A stretch of DNA of 64,000 nucleotides from Salticus scenicus (lineage: Eukaryota > Arthropoda > Arachnida > Araneae > Salticidae), in the NCBI GenBank assembly GCA_963930645.1, contig OZ005661.1, positions 197,826,532-197,890,531 of the forward strand, written 5' to 3'. Positions 1-12,389 of this stretch are shown here, in pieces (within the stretch, counting starts at the first letter, position 1; each line of letters starts with the position of its first letter). A program made the position numbers and the translations under genes. The notes under the pieces are model-generated. The model was not told the origin of the DNA. It made no database searches and saw only the letters and a program-made list of their open reading frames with translations.

Positions 1-97
1 AGCTACTACAGCTTAACTGTAAAATGATTTCCTTTGATAATTTTATTATATAGCATTACTTTGTCTAGTGATAATTACATAAGTTTAGAAATATATA

Positions 98-783
98 CAG
101 TGAACTCTCATTAAAACGGACAGTCAAGGGCCAACAATTTTTGTCCATATTAACTAGAGTCCATTATAACAGGTGTTCATAAACTGAAGTTTCCTGTTAG
201 CCCCTACAAGTACAGTAACACGTAATTTTGAATGTTTGTCGATTGTGCACTTTTCTCCTCTAAAGTGTAAACTGTGAAAAGGCTGAGCTTTTTTAAAAAA
301 AGTTCTGTTTCATCGATGTTAAATATGTTTTTAGCTTTGATAGTTCGTAGTCTTTGATAATGCATGACAAATTCTCTTTCCACTCTTTTATGTTTTCTTC
401 TGGTACATTTCTGATAACGAAATCCTTTGCTATGTCTCCACAATAGAAGTGGAGACAGGTGCAAATTGTTGACTTGAACTGTCAATCAATACTGTTTACC
501 TCCCACGGTGTAATAGCACAGAGTGAAAGAGATTAACCCTTTTATTATTGCACCTTTTCATGTTTAAAAAAAAAAAAAAACTTTGAAAAGATTTTGGGAA
601 CTGACAGTTTTTCGAAGAAAGTAAGCTTTGAGGGAAAAAAATGTCCGTCTTAATTAATAAATTGTACATATAAAGCGATGTTTAGTACATGCAATTCCTA
701 TAGGCCTTAGCCAGGGATTCTGTTTTTGTACGTAATAACGAGAAATTCATCTTAAACGGGGCTGTCTTAACGAGAGTTCACTG
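98..783 (-). mobile_element. pogo/Tigger-like DNA transposon relic
   Basis: Terminal inverted repeats CAGTGAACTCTCA at 98 and CGAGAGTTCACTG ending at 783 sit directly between TA dinucleotides. Length 686 bp, so it is internally deleted. It carries a transposase remnant on the minus strand (204-485). The right end runs straight into a (TA)n microsatellite at 784-809. The family follows from the TIR, the TA target and the DDE fragment. Confidence 0.8.
204..485 (-). pseudogene. pogo/Tigger transposase fragment
   Basis: An open stretch of about 93 codons inside the 98-783 element. The segment KNIFNIDETELFLK matches the first catalytic aspartate motif (N-x-DET-x-LF) of pogo/Tigger DDE transposases, and the preceding helix-rich part resembles the CENP-B-type linker. 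The remaining catalytic acidic residues and the C-terminus are absent, so it is a relic. Confidence 0.65.
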
Positions 784-1147
784 TATATATATATATATAT
801 ATATATATAAATTGCTAATTTTGAATTTTCTAATACTCATATTAAAACAATACACTAAACAATGATGTAGACTAGATAAAATTCACTTGCCACTTGCGAA
901 CTAAATAAAATAAAGTGAAAACTTGAAAAGATTAAACTTGCAACAGTTTTTTTTTTCCCTTCCATGGCTTACATAAACAAGAATTTCATTAATTGACTGC
1001 AAGGAAATAATATATTTTGGCAATTATAAATATATTCAAAAAATGAGCACAATATGGCATATTTTGGAAAATAGACACCAAAAAAGCAGGAATTTTGTTG
1101 TGAGGATAAATAATTATGTATTTTGAGAATAAGCTTTAATCCATTAA
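784..1147. repeat. (TA)n microsatellite then unassigned AT-rich DNA
   Basis: A pure TA run fills 784-809. The rest up to the Harbinger element shows no gene, TIR or tandem structure that I can recognise. Confidence 0.8.
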
Positions 1148-2036
1148 GGGCCATATTCACCAACTTCTTAACACTCGGATTAAACCTCGGATCAGTGGTA
1201 ATCACTCGATCATACGAAAATCGGTATTCTCCAACAAAAATCTGCAGTTCATCGGCTACTTTAACACTTCGTTTTTGATTCTCGAATATCGGAGGATTAA
1301 CAGAGATAATTCTCCGATCTTTTCATAACGCATGCGCACTCCGCAGCTCAACTTCGTAAACATATAACAAACATGGCTGACATTGACGATCTATTCTCAC
1401 TAGATGATATTGAAGGCTTAGAACTATTGGAAACATCTGAAAGAAGGAAAAGGACAGTGCATCAAATTAGAGTAAAATGATTTGGATTCTTTGGATTATG
1501 TGGCATTTCGATATTGCTATTGATTAAATAAAGATTCCGTGGAATTTCTAATGCGAATGTTAGATAACAGGCTATCATCTGCCACAGAAAAGAATAATAC
1601 ATTAACTTCGACAGAAAAAAAATTAATAGCTTTAAGATTCTCTTAATCATAACAATCAAAATTTTAAATTGTAGCGTAAACAGTTGTTGTTTGCTTGATT
1701 ATTCTTTTTAACAATGTTTCAAAGTAAAATTGATTCTTAATCCGTGCATAAACAAAAGCAAAGTAAAAAAGAGTATCAGTGTTGCCAATTTGCTTATTAC
1801 CCTTTCTAATCTTCTAATCCGATTGATTAGTTAATTGAAGCCGAATGTTGAATAAATGTTATCTTCGTTCTTGGCCAATCAAAACGAAGCTTTTATTTCT
1901 CTTCCAGTTAATCCATGGATCACGTAATCTTCTGATGGTGAATACCGTAGAAATTTAATCCAGTGTTAGCTTTGATTCTCAGATTTGCTGATCCATGGTT
2001 TAACCCTCGATCAATGAAGTTTGGTGAATACGGTTC
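1148..2036 (+). mobile_element. PIF/Harbinger transposon relic
   Basis: Inverted ends GGGCCATATTCACCAAC (1148) and GGTGAATACGGTTC (to 2036) are flanked by the 3-bp duplication TAA (1145-1147 and 2037-2039), typical of Harbinger. The inverted similarity continues inward over tens of bases (AACCTCGGATCAG left, its mirror right). The 889-bp element keeps only the 5' part of the transposase gene. Confidence 0.85.
1373..1646 (+). pseudogene. Harbinger transposase N-terminal remnant
   Basis: An ATG at 1373 opens MADIDDLFSLDDIEGLELLE, then ERRKRTVHQIR. A frameshift near 1476 moves the homology to another frame, where LDSLDYVAFRYCY, SVEFLMRMLDNRL and KKLIALRF fit the helical region ahead of the DDE_Tnp_4 core. 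In-frame stops and loss of the catalytic domain show it is dead. Confidence 0.7.
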
Positions 2037-2096
2037 TAAGTGTTTTGAATGTACTTTTCCATTTTGCATAGTCAAAGTAAATAACTGGTGTGACTA

Positions 2097-2099
<3 letters not shown>

Positions 2100-2157
<58 letters not shown>

Positions 2158-2279
2158 CCCCCCCTAGAGAATAAGATTAATAAATATCTGTAGGTCAGTA
2201 TCAAGGTTTCATACTTGTATTGTGTGTAGTATTCATTTTATAAATCATTAAACAGATATGTTGAAAAATTGCTAACACT

Positions 2280-2320
<41 letters not shown>
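2100..2320. repeat. (TA)n microsatellite, C run and poly-T
   Basis: A TA tract of about 56 bp at 2100-2155, a short C run after it, and a T homopolymer of about 32 bp at 2286-2317. The flanking 2037-2099 and 2321-2633 show nothing recognisable. Confidence 0.9.
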
Positions 2321-2321
<1 letters not shown>

Positions 2322-2633
2322 AAAGAGCTTGAATTTTGATGATTAGTCATGAAATAATTTTCTATTTTAGTTATCAGTAGAGATTAAATGTTATGTATTT
2401 ATTTAATTATTAATCAGCAGTGAAATAGTTCTGTATTTCTGCAATCTGCCACAAAAATATTCCGTCTTATATGCCAAGCAGTCACAAAAAAGAAGAATTT
2501 TCATTGACTGTCAAAAAACAACATTTTCACAGGTCTACTAGGAAAAATTTGGGTCCTAAATTTGACTTCTCAAAATAATCAATAATTTAAAAAATAGGGT
2601 TTACAGAAAAATCAGATGATTAAAAAAAAATTC

Positions 2634-3066
2634 CTTAAGAGACGTCTCCACTTAACATCCCCAGAAGCCAAAGCCAATGTTATTCTATAGGAAATTTCGC
2701 CCTATTATAACTTATTAACTAATATATATTTTTAAATTCCGTTTTCACATTTAGAAACTTCACAACTATTAAACAATTTATCGCTTTCTAAAAATTATTT
2801 TAAATTTAAATTTTTATTTTGGGGTTGTAAAATGCAAATTTTCACAATGTGAAATTTTTCATTTTTGAGCTTAAAAATGAAATCTTAAAAAATAAAAAAT
2901 AATCAATTTTTAGAAAGCGATAAATTGTTTAATATTTGTGAATTTTCGGAAAGTGAAAACGGAATTTAAAAATATGTATCAGTTAATGAATTATAATGGG
3001 GCAAAATTTCCCATAGAATAACATTGGCTTTGGCTTTCGGAGACGATAGGTAGAGAGTGCCCTTAA
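2634..3066. mobile_element. Palindromic MITE, copy 1
   Basis: Two arms of roughly 170-200 bp are inverted copies. AGCCAAAGCCAATGTTATTC on the left is mirrored by GAATAACATTGGCTTTGGCT on the right, and TTATCGCTTTCTAAAAATT by its complement. The loop is about 90 bp of A/T-rich DNA. The ends read TTAAG..., so the target may be TTAA or TTA. A second copy lies at 37977-38400. No coding capacity. Confidence 0.8.
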
Positions 3067-3355
3067 AAAATTCAGACAGGAAAAAAAAAATTATTTCAAA
3101 AATTAGCTGAAAATTTCGCGAAAAAGCAGTAAATAAGCTTAAAAATTCAATTTTCAGGTCTACGAAGAAGAATCATGACAGAACACTTACATAAATAAGA
3201 TCACTTGTACATATCCTTACATTTGTAAGCACTAATAATTACCAAATATATTTTTGTAATTAGTGGAATTCCAAAACTAGATGAGAATACAGACAGAGAA
3301 GATTCTGAAGTATCTTATAACATCAACACTTGTAACAATAACAGAACTAAATAAG

Positions 3356-3441
3356 TCACTGAGCAGGTTCTAAATTTTCATCCGATGAATTAATTTCAGA
3401 CATTCCTATGCCTGGACTGTTGTTTCCAGCTAACATGGGAT
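3356..3441 (-). CDS. DMTF1: DMTF1 terminal coding exon with stop
   Basis: An 86-bp coding segment, acceptor TTATCCTAG, ending in TGA at 3356-3358. Residues 533-560 are Ser/Asp/Glu-rich (SEINSSDENLEPAQ), comparable to the acidic Ser-rich end of vertebrate DMTF1. No AATAAA is seen on the minus strand in the next 290 bp. The nearest candidate (about 2813) lies inside the palindromic MITE 2634-3066. Confidence 0.78.
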
Positions 3442-3909
3442 CTAGGATAAATTAAATTAGTTTATTAAAGCTACACTATATTATAGACAGAATATACGGG
3501 AAGTGAGATACAATAAAGAGACAAAATATTAAGTGATAATTTAAAAGTTAAGTTTCTAACAAGGTTGGCAAAAAATGAAAATAAAAACTATGGATGAAAT
3601 TCTGTCTATGACAGATTTTAATTTAGTACAACAGGACTACTTATATTTGTATTTTAACACCCTTTCAAAAAAAAAAAAAAAAAAAAACTGAAAACACGAG
3701 TTTAAATAATCAGGAAATATTCAGCCAAGACCTGTTGGCTCTGTGGTCAGAGTACACAACCACAAACTCGAAGGTTGTGAGTCTGATCCTCACCGATGGG
3801 AAGTGAAACTAGTATGTTGTGGCCACCACAAGACTTTCTTCTATATTTTCCTATACAAATTCACTCAGCAACAATATTTAAAAAAAAATATATATATACA
3901 ATTTTTTTT

Positions 3910-3943
<34 letters not shown>

Positions 3944-5566
3944 TAAAAAAAAATCTATAACTTTGTTTTAAATTATCACATATTTATAGTTCAACCATTC
4001 GTTTTAAAAGTATTGACGAGACCTTTCGAAAGATACCATTCTCGAAACTTTACATCCCAGGGGGAGAAGGGGTACTTCCCCACAGTGGGGGGGGGGGGGG
4101 GCGATGCCCCTACATGCACAAAATTTCTTTCCTAGTTAACTACTACTATTATCAATAATTCATATTAATTTTACAATCACAAGTTTAAAATAACTCTTAT
4201 TATACACATTTATACGAAATTTTGTCCTATACTGCCATGTTAAAAATTAGAAAAATTGCGATCACAGAGCCACCTGTTGAGCTATTAGTCAAAGCGATGA
4301 GTATTGATGAGACCTTTCGAAAGATACCCATCTTGAAAATTTACTCCCCTCGAGGGGGGACTTCCACCCCAGGGGGGGGGGGGATGGTGAGGCTCCTACA
4401 CATACAACAATTTTTTCCCAGTTGACTATCTCTATTATAAATAATTCTTGTAAATTTCATAATGATTACTAAAAAATAATTCTCTTTATGCTCATTTATA
4501 CAAAATTTTGTCCTATATCACCATGTTAAAAATTTAGAAAAAGCGCAATGGCAACGTAACCTGTAAGACAATTTTTACCAAAAGTTGATAGGCACTAATT
4601 TATGTCAAGGTACAATTACATACCAATTTGTATGAAATTCTGTGCAGTAGTTCCTGAGATACAGTTGTCACAAAATTTTGTCACACACACACAGACAGAC
4701 AGATATTTTCTAAAAATGGTCAAATTGTATTCTACAGCTCTCAAAACGTGTAAATCCATCAAAAACCTGAGGTCAAAATTTTTTTTACGAATCCAATACT
4801 TACTTCTATTGAATATAGAAGAAAGTAAAAATAAAATATCTGAAAACACTAGTCTACGAACTTGAAGGTTGTGAGTTCAATCCTCACCGATGGGAAGTGA
4901 AAAAAAATATTTATAAAAGTTTTTACGGATTTCACAAAATTTTTTAAGGTAGAGTAAGAAATTAAATGGTAAAATTGGATATTGACAGGCATTTTCGAAG
5001 TGGAACGCTATAAATTAGTAATGATGCAAAATGCCAGATTGAAAGAAATAGTTCTGTCATACTAATAAAAATAAAACAAGGGGAGTTCTTTCCCCTCCCC
5101 CCACTCCTTTAAAAAAGCCATCTATATACAGCAGACTCCTATAAAACGTGGGAAATTTATTCTGAATAATAAGAAATTACGTTATATGGGACCATACATT
5201 ATCAGACCAAATTATACAAGTCCAACTCCAAATCATGTAATAACTACTGGGGCAAAATATTGGTGGAGAGGGTTTTGATGATAGAATTAGCAAATTGTTC
5301 TCATCCTAGTAATGAGGAGGATAACTCAGTCTAGGCTTTTAATGTACCAAAGCAATTTCGAAAACTTTTACAAAACACAAACTAGTATGTTGTGGCCACC
5401 ACAAGACTTTCTTCTATATTTTCCTATACATATTCAATCAGTAACAATATTAAAAAAAAAAAAAACCCTTAGAAAAAAATACAATTTTTTTTTAAGGGTT
5501 TTTTTTTTTTTTTTTTTTTTTTTGGTAAAAATTAATACATATTCAATCACTAACAATATTTAAAAG

Positions 5567-5599
<33 letters not shown>

Positions 5600-8500
5600 C
5601 GAATTTTTTTTTTTTTTTTTTGGTTAAAAGTAAAAAAAAAATCGATAACTTTGTTTTAAATTATCACAGATTTATAGTTCAACCATTCGTTTTAAAGGTA
5701 TTGACGAGATCTTTCGAATGATACCCATCTTCAAAATTTACCCCCCAGGGGGGGAAGCGATGCCCCCCCATGCACAAAAATTTTTTCCTAGTTACGTACT
5801 ACTATTATCAATAATTCATATTAATTTTACAATCACAAGTGTAAAATAACTCTTATTATGCACATTTATACGAATTTTTGTCCTATTCTGCCATGTTAAA
5901 AATTTAGATAAAATGCTATCACAGCGCCTCCTGTTGAGCTATTGATCCCCAAATATAATCAGCACCAGTTTATGTCGGGGACCAATTAAATACCAAGTTT
6001 GGTAAAATTTCGTTTAAAAAAAAAAAAAATCGTATTTTTTTTTCTAAGTTTTTTTTTTTTTATTAAAAGTAAAAAAAATCGATAACTTTGTTTTAAATTA
6101 TCACAGATTTATGGTTCAACCATTCGTTTTAAAGGTATTGACGAGATCTTTCGAATGATACCAATCTTCAAAATTTTAGGGGAACCGATGCCCCCCCCCA
6201 TGCACAAATTTTTTTTCCTAGTTAACTACTACTATTATCAATAATTCATATTAATTTTACAATCACAAGTTTAAAATAACTCTCATTATGCCCATTTATA
6301 CGGAATTTTGTCCTATGCTGCCATGTTAAAAATTTGCATAAAATGCGATCACAGCGCCACCTGTTGAGCTATTGATCCCCAAATCTAATGGGCACCAGTT
6401 CATGTCAGGGTGCAACTAAATACCAAGTTTGGTTAAATTTCATTCATTGGTTCGTGAGATACAGCATTCACAAAAAAATGATACAGACAGACACACAGAC
6501 GCACAGACAGACATTTTTAAAAAACTATCAGTTCGTGTTCAGGACATCCCAAAACGTGTAGATCCGTCAAAAAACGGAGGTCAAAAGTTTTCACAAATCC
6601 AATACTTTCTCTATATTACATATAGAAGAAAGTAATAAAGGGTTAGTGATTATGTGAGGTGGTTTTGACAATTTTTTGACCCCCCCCCCCCCCTGAATCT
6701 CACGTGAGATTTTTCAAAATTCATACTTTTACTGTAAATGCGTTGAATTTATTTAAAAAAATACAATTTGCTTTATTATTTTTATTGATGTCTAGTTAAG
6801 ACTAGTTTTTAAGATTAGACCGTATTCTAGAATCACAGTAATAAAATTGAACAATAAAATACTTCAATAGAATTTAACTCAATTTTCTCGCAATTTTACA
6901 CTGCTTTTTGCAGGAAAAAAATTACGTGATATTTGACGAGACCCCCCCCCCCCCCCCCCGTGATATTGGGTGAGATTCGGCTTGACCCCCTTCCCCCCTT
7001 AACACCTCACATAATTAATGGACGCCCCCTTACATATAGCTAAAACATTGTAAACATATTTTATGAGAAATGATCCATCAATAGAGCAGATCATGGAATT
7101 TCAAAGAAATCTGAATGATTGTTTATCCCTATATTTTCAATCTAAGTATAATCTAGGGAAAAACTGTTTGAAAAAAGATAAAAATTAGGACAAAACTAAG
7201 TGTATACATTTGCTTTTCCAATAAAAAAAACAGAGAAACTATATGAAACTGTTAAAATTTTTCTTACACGTTATACGGGGCTGTTTATCATACTGTATGA
7301 GTTTGAGTACTCGAAAATTTTTTCATCAATTTATACGAATTCATGTTTTAGAGGAGCCCAATGTATACATATGCCTTTTTCCAAACACATTATACATATT
7401 TGTGAGTAAAAAAACTGCCTGTTTTAATAATAATTACACCTGAATATAATTTAAGTAAATAATAAAGAACTATTATATATAATCACATTGAAATTTTTTA
7501 CAGTTAATATACTGTACATAACAATAAATCACATTTAAAATTATGTAAAATTAAAAAAAATCTGGAGTGACTCCACTCGACTTTCCGAACATTGAGTAAT
7601 TAACAGTTTTGTAGATAAAGTAAAGAAAGAGGAGTTATTAAACAAACAAAAGAGAGAAAACCATAATAGAGTGTTTGAGTATTTTTCTCCATCTATTACA
7701 CAATGTTTTATTTAACGCTACTGAACTTTGAGCCCATAGATCATAATGATAAAGAATTTTTCGTTGTGTCCCTGTAAAAACCTATAAATGCTAAATTCAC
7801 CAAAATGCTTATAGTTAGTGCAACAGTGATTTATAATACTCATATAAATTTTCAGCTCAATTCAATAAGGCGTTTAGATGCTATCGTACTTTTAAAAATT
7901 TAGTCCCATAGGCCATAATGATAAAGAATTTTTCTTTGTGTCCCTGTAAAAAAACTGTAAGAGATTCACCAAAGTCTATACAGTTAGTTCAACTGTGATC
8001 TATAACATGTGTACAAATTTTTTGTTCAGATTAATAAGGCGTTTAGACGCTATCACACTTTTAAAAATTTGGCCCCATAGGCATAATGATAAAGAATTTT
8101 TCTTTGTGTCCCTGTAAAAAAACTATAAGTGCTAGATTCTCCAAAATCTATACAGATTGAGTATTTGTGACCTATAATATGTGTATAAATTTTTTGCTCA
8201 ATTGAATAAGGCGTTTAGATGCTATTGCACTTTTAAGATTTTGCTCCCATAGGCCATAATGATAAAGAATTTTTTTTTGTGTCCCTGTAAAAAAACAATA
8301 AGTGCTAGATTCTCCAAAATCTATACAGATTGAGTATTTGTGACCTATAATATGTGTATAAATTTTTTGCTCAATTGAATAAGGCGTTTAGATGCTATCG
8401 CACTTTTAAGATTTTGCTCCCATAGGCCATAATGATAAAGAATTTTTCTTTGTGTCCCTGTAAAAAAACTATAAGTGCTAGATTCACCAAAATCTATAGG

Positions 8501-9245
8501 GTTCGTACTATGGTGACTTACAATATGCATACCAACTTCCAGGTTAATTGAACAACGCATTTAGACGCTAGCGTGTTCACTCACAGACATACACACATTC
8601 ACACATACATACACACATACACACACACATACATACATCATCGTAAAAATAGTGAAAACGGATTCAGGGGACCTCAAAACGTATAGAAACATCAAAATCT
8701 CGAATTCGGATTTTTGACATGATTACAATACTTTCCTCACTATAGTGTTCGGAAAGTAAAAAATATCAAAACACTAGATACAGTTGAACCTCGTTAACGT
8801 GAACACTATTGACGTGAATTACTTTTAACATGGACTGTTTACACAATTCCAGACAAAATGAAGATTACTTTAGTTATATGAAGATTAGTTACTGATAGCA
8901 TGAACTACTGATAACATGAAAAAAAAATTTGTATACCCCTTGAGAATCACGTTAACGAGGTTCGGCTGTAGTACTTTTTCAAATATTATAATTTCATGAA
9001 AATAACTTCTAATGCTAAATTAGTTTATTAAACATTATTAAAAAAAAAAAAAAAAAAACGCAAATCCATACAGGAGATTTATCAGAGGTATCTAATCTAT
9101 CATCTAATCTTAAGAAAAGTAATATGAAAAGTAACAGCTACTTACCAGCTATTAAATGGTTTGATTTTCCTTCACCAACACTAACTTGGTGTTCACTTTC
9201 AATTCCACAAGCCTGACTAATATTTCCATTTTCATCAATTGTCTT

Positions 9246-9278
<33 letters not shown>

Positions 9279-12200
9279 AAAATACGAAAAAAATCACATT
9301 GTTTGTTGTAAAAATTTCATTGTTTATTTTCAGTATAACATTTAGCAACAAACAATCTAATTCTTTTGTAATTAATAATTTAAATTTCTTATTTAAATCT
9401 AGAGACCCACGTTATACCCCACATTGCCTTTTATTCCAATTTTATAACCAAAGTAAAGAACAATTGTTAAAAATTAATATTGCAGGCTAAATGTAACATT
9501 CATTTTACTGTAGTTTCCCTAAGCATGGAAATTAACCCTTGGGCATATTTGTGGTCACATAATAAATACATAGTTATCAAAATTTTAAGTTGCTAATGCT
9601 CATCTATGGTAGCTGAATTGTTAGCCTCCTGGCCTTCAGTTGAGAGCATCTGGGTTAAAATTTTGGTTCAGATATGGATGTTCATGGTAGTTCAGAATCC
9701 ACTTAACCCTTTCCAACCAAAGCTGTACGATTGTGCAGGTTAGACATTCACAACATCCACTTACATTTTTGTAACTTGAACAGTTGTATGTAATAAAATT
9801 AGGAAATGAACGATCAAGTAACGATCAAGAAAATTGTACCTTACACTTTCTGCTAATTATAGCAGAAAGTGTAAAGTACAATTTTCAATCAACAAATGTC
9901 GGTTATAGTCCATATTTTTGTTTCAGTTTGCAAACAGAAGAATGTAATGTTTTAAGGTAAAAATGTTTTGGGTTGGAAAGGGTTAAAGCCCAATCTAATG
10001 AACCTTAAACAAATCTACATCTTTCAAGGACCATACACTGATGTGATTTAACGGACTAGGATTTCAGGATATTTTATTGTATGGGCCTATTTTGTGAATC
10101 GTAAGATAAATAAAAGACAGAGATTGAAATTAGATTCAATCTCAAAGTTTCCCATATTCAACTCAATCCACCAAGTTCAACTGCCAGTATTTTTATAAGT
10201 ATGGAATAATATCAGCTATGATGTTACATATGTATGCATATACATGTGACATCTTCAGCAGTTTGCAGTTAGGCAGTCATGTCGAGAGACACAAGAAATG
10301 ATAATGATGCTTTTCCAGTTCAAGAGTATCTTTTATTTAGAGTTATATCATTGCCTCACAATATATTATTGGCCAATAGGGCACCTTGAGAGCCTCTATG
10401 CTTATCTGGCAGGGCATTGGCTAAAATACAAGAAATTCCTTTGAAAGCACCTTAAACTTCAAAGATCTGCTTTTCCAGACACATTCATCTGTTTTCTAAC
10501 ATTAAGTCCTAAAATCACTAGTAGAAAGTAAAAAACTCCCTCCACGATTCTCTATTTCTATTGGTTAGTAGATATAATATTTTTGTTTAATTGGTTATCA
10601 TTCTAGAAAGTTGTCATTGGAAATTGGAAATTAGTGTAGATTTCAAAGATTTTAATTTAGTTTTTGTTTCAGAATAATTTACATTTCAATTGACTTACTT
10701 CTGACTTAGACATTAAATAGGTATGATCATTAGTAAAAGCAATAAAGACTGGGGAGATAACTTTCAAGAATTTTAGAAAATAAAATGAATTTCAATTTAG
10801 AAATATTTATTCATGAATTCATCAACTGTGAATATTCATTTTAAGTAAATTGGAGTGTAAAGGTTGATATTTTTATTTTACCAACTATGTGAAAAATACC
10901 AGAGCCGGGAATCGAACCCGGGCACCTCCACTTAACGCACGGATGCTCTACCACTGACCTACCCTGGCTGACAACCAGCTAGGCATTTCTCACATAATAT
11001 TCTTTGGTCAAGTCACCGAGTCTGCAAATGCAGCTGTATCAAGTGACAATACCAGTTGACCAACGAATATTATGTGAGAAATGCCTAGCTGGTTGTCAGC
11101 CAGGGTAGCTCAGTGGTAGAGCATCCGTGCGTTAAGCGGAGGTGCCCGGGTTCGATTCCCGGCTCTGGTATTTTTCACATAGTTGGTAAAATAAAAATAT
11201 CAACCTTTACACTCCAATTTACTTAAAATGAATATTCATGGTTGATGAATTCATGAATAAATATTTCTAAATTGAAATTTCGTGGTCTATGGAGTTGTGC
11301 TGCAATTAATATTGTCACTTGATACAGCTGCGTTTGCAGACTCGGTGACTTGACCAACGGATATTATGTGAGAAATGCCTAGCTGGTTGTCAGCCAGGGT
11401 AACTCAGTGGTAGAGCATCCGTGTGTTAAGCGGAGGTGCCCGGGTTTGATTCCCGGCTCTGGTATTTTTCACATAGTTGGTAAAATAAAAATATCAACCT
11501 TTACACTCCAATTTACTTAAAATGAAAATGAATTTCTTTTACCTTTGCTAATGCTAGGGAGATGATTTTTTTTTTTTTAACTTAAAGTAATCAAACTATG
11601 CAAAAATATAAAACTTATGAGTGAGGATAAAATTTATTACAGTTAAACACCACAAAAAACTTCTATCATTCTCGCTGAATTTCTTTCTATCAGTGTCAAT
11701 CCCCAGCAATCATTGAGACAGAAGTAATTTCTGTAAAATAAAAACTAAATTCAAACCTTACATTATTCCTAAATGAGCTTTCCAAGAGGATTGAATTTTG
11801 ATCGTCTAATTCATCATCTTCAACACTAGCTGGGGATGTTGGAGCAGATGGAATTTGAGTCGATGCTAAAGATGTTAAGGTAGTATTAGCAGATGGGTCC
11901 AAGATAACTTGTTGGGAATTCATTTGAAATTCTAATGATTTCTCAGCTTGCATACTATCAGCCTTGAAGAAAAATTAAAACACATACTAAGATTAACAAT
12001 TGAGCCTTTAATTACATATATTTCAATATTTAAAAATTATCATGTTATTTTTATGTCAATTAATAGATAAAACCTACATATACTACTGTCTTATCAGTTG
12101 TTATTCCTTACATTTTAACTGCCTGTTTAAGAAAAAAAAAAAAGGGAATTTAATGTATAATAATATATATATATTGGGTTGCTCAATAAATAATGTCGTT

Positions 12201-12353
12201 TTTTAAAACCTTCGCTTCTAAAAACGAAGGCTTCTTCGAACATGGAATTTTTCAACTTACCGAAAGACGGCAAAAGGTCATCCAACAAAATGGCCAATAT
12301 ATCATTGATTAATGTTTGTTGTTAATATAAATAAATTCACTTTGAAATACATG

Positions 12354-12389
<36 letters not shown>

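Larger units (their letters stand above)
10797..11290. mobile_element. Inverted dimer of a tRNA-like cassette
   Basis: The left copy (minus, 10797-11035) and right copy (plus, about 11050-11290) are near-identical inverted copies, each holding a 71-bp tRNA-like unit. Shared flanks are TATGTGAGAAATGCCTAGCT before it and TTTTTCACATAGTTGGT after it. These flanks are themselves imperfect inverted repeats (ACCAAC..TATGTGA-AAAT). A third, direct copy follows at 11300-11525. Confidence 0.85.

Noticed and set aside
7700..8570. CRISPR array
   Set aside because: Units are 172 bp with no short repeat/spacer pattern, and the DNA is eukaryotic.
11099..11169. Functional tRNA-Asn gene
   Set aside because: Boxes and fold look good, but the anticodon loop has C at position 33, the sequence is unlike animal tRNA-Asn, and the unit is repeated together with long conserved flanks.
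11750..11762. Alternative donor for exon j five bases downstream
   Set aside because: It would put exon k in a different frame that runs into stops before the end. The upstream GTAAGG keeps phase 0 and an open frame.
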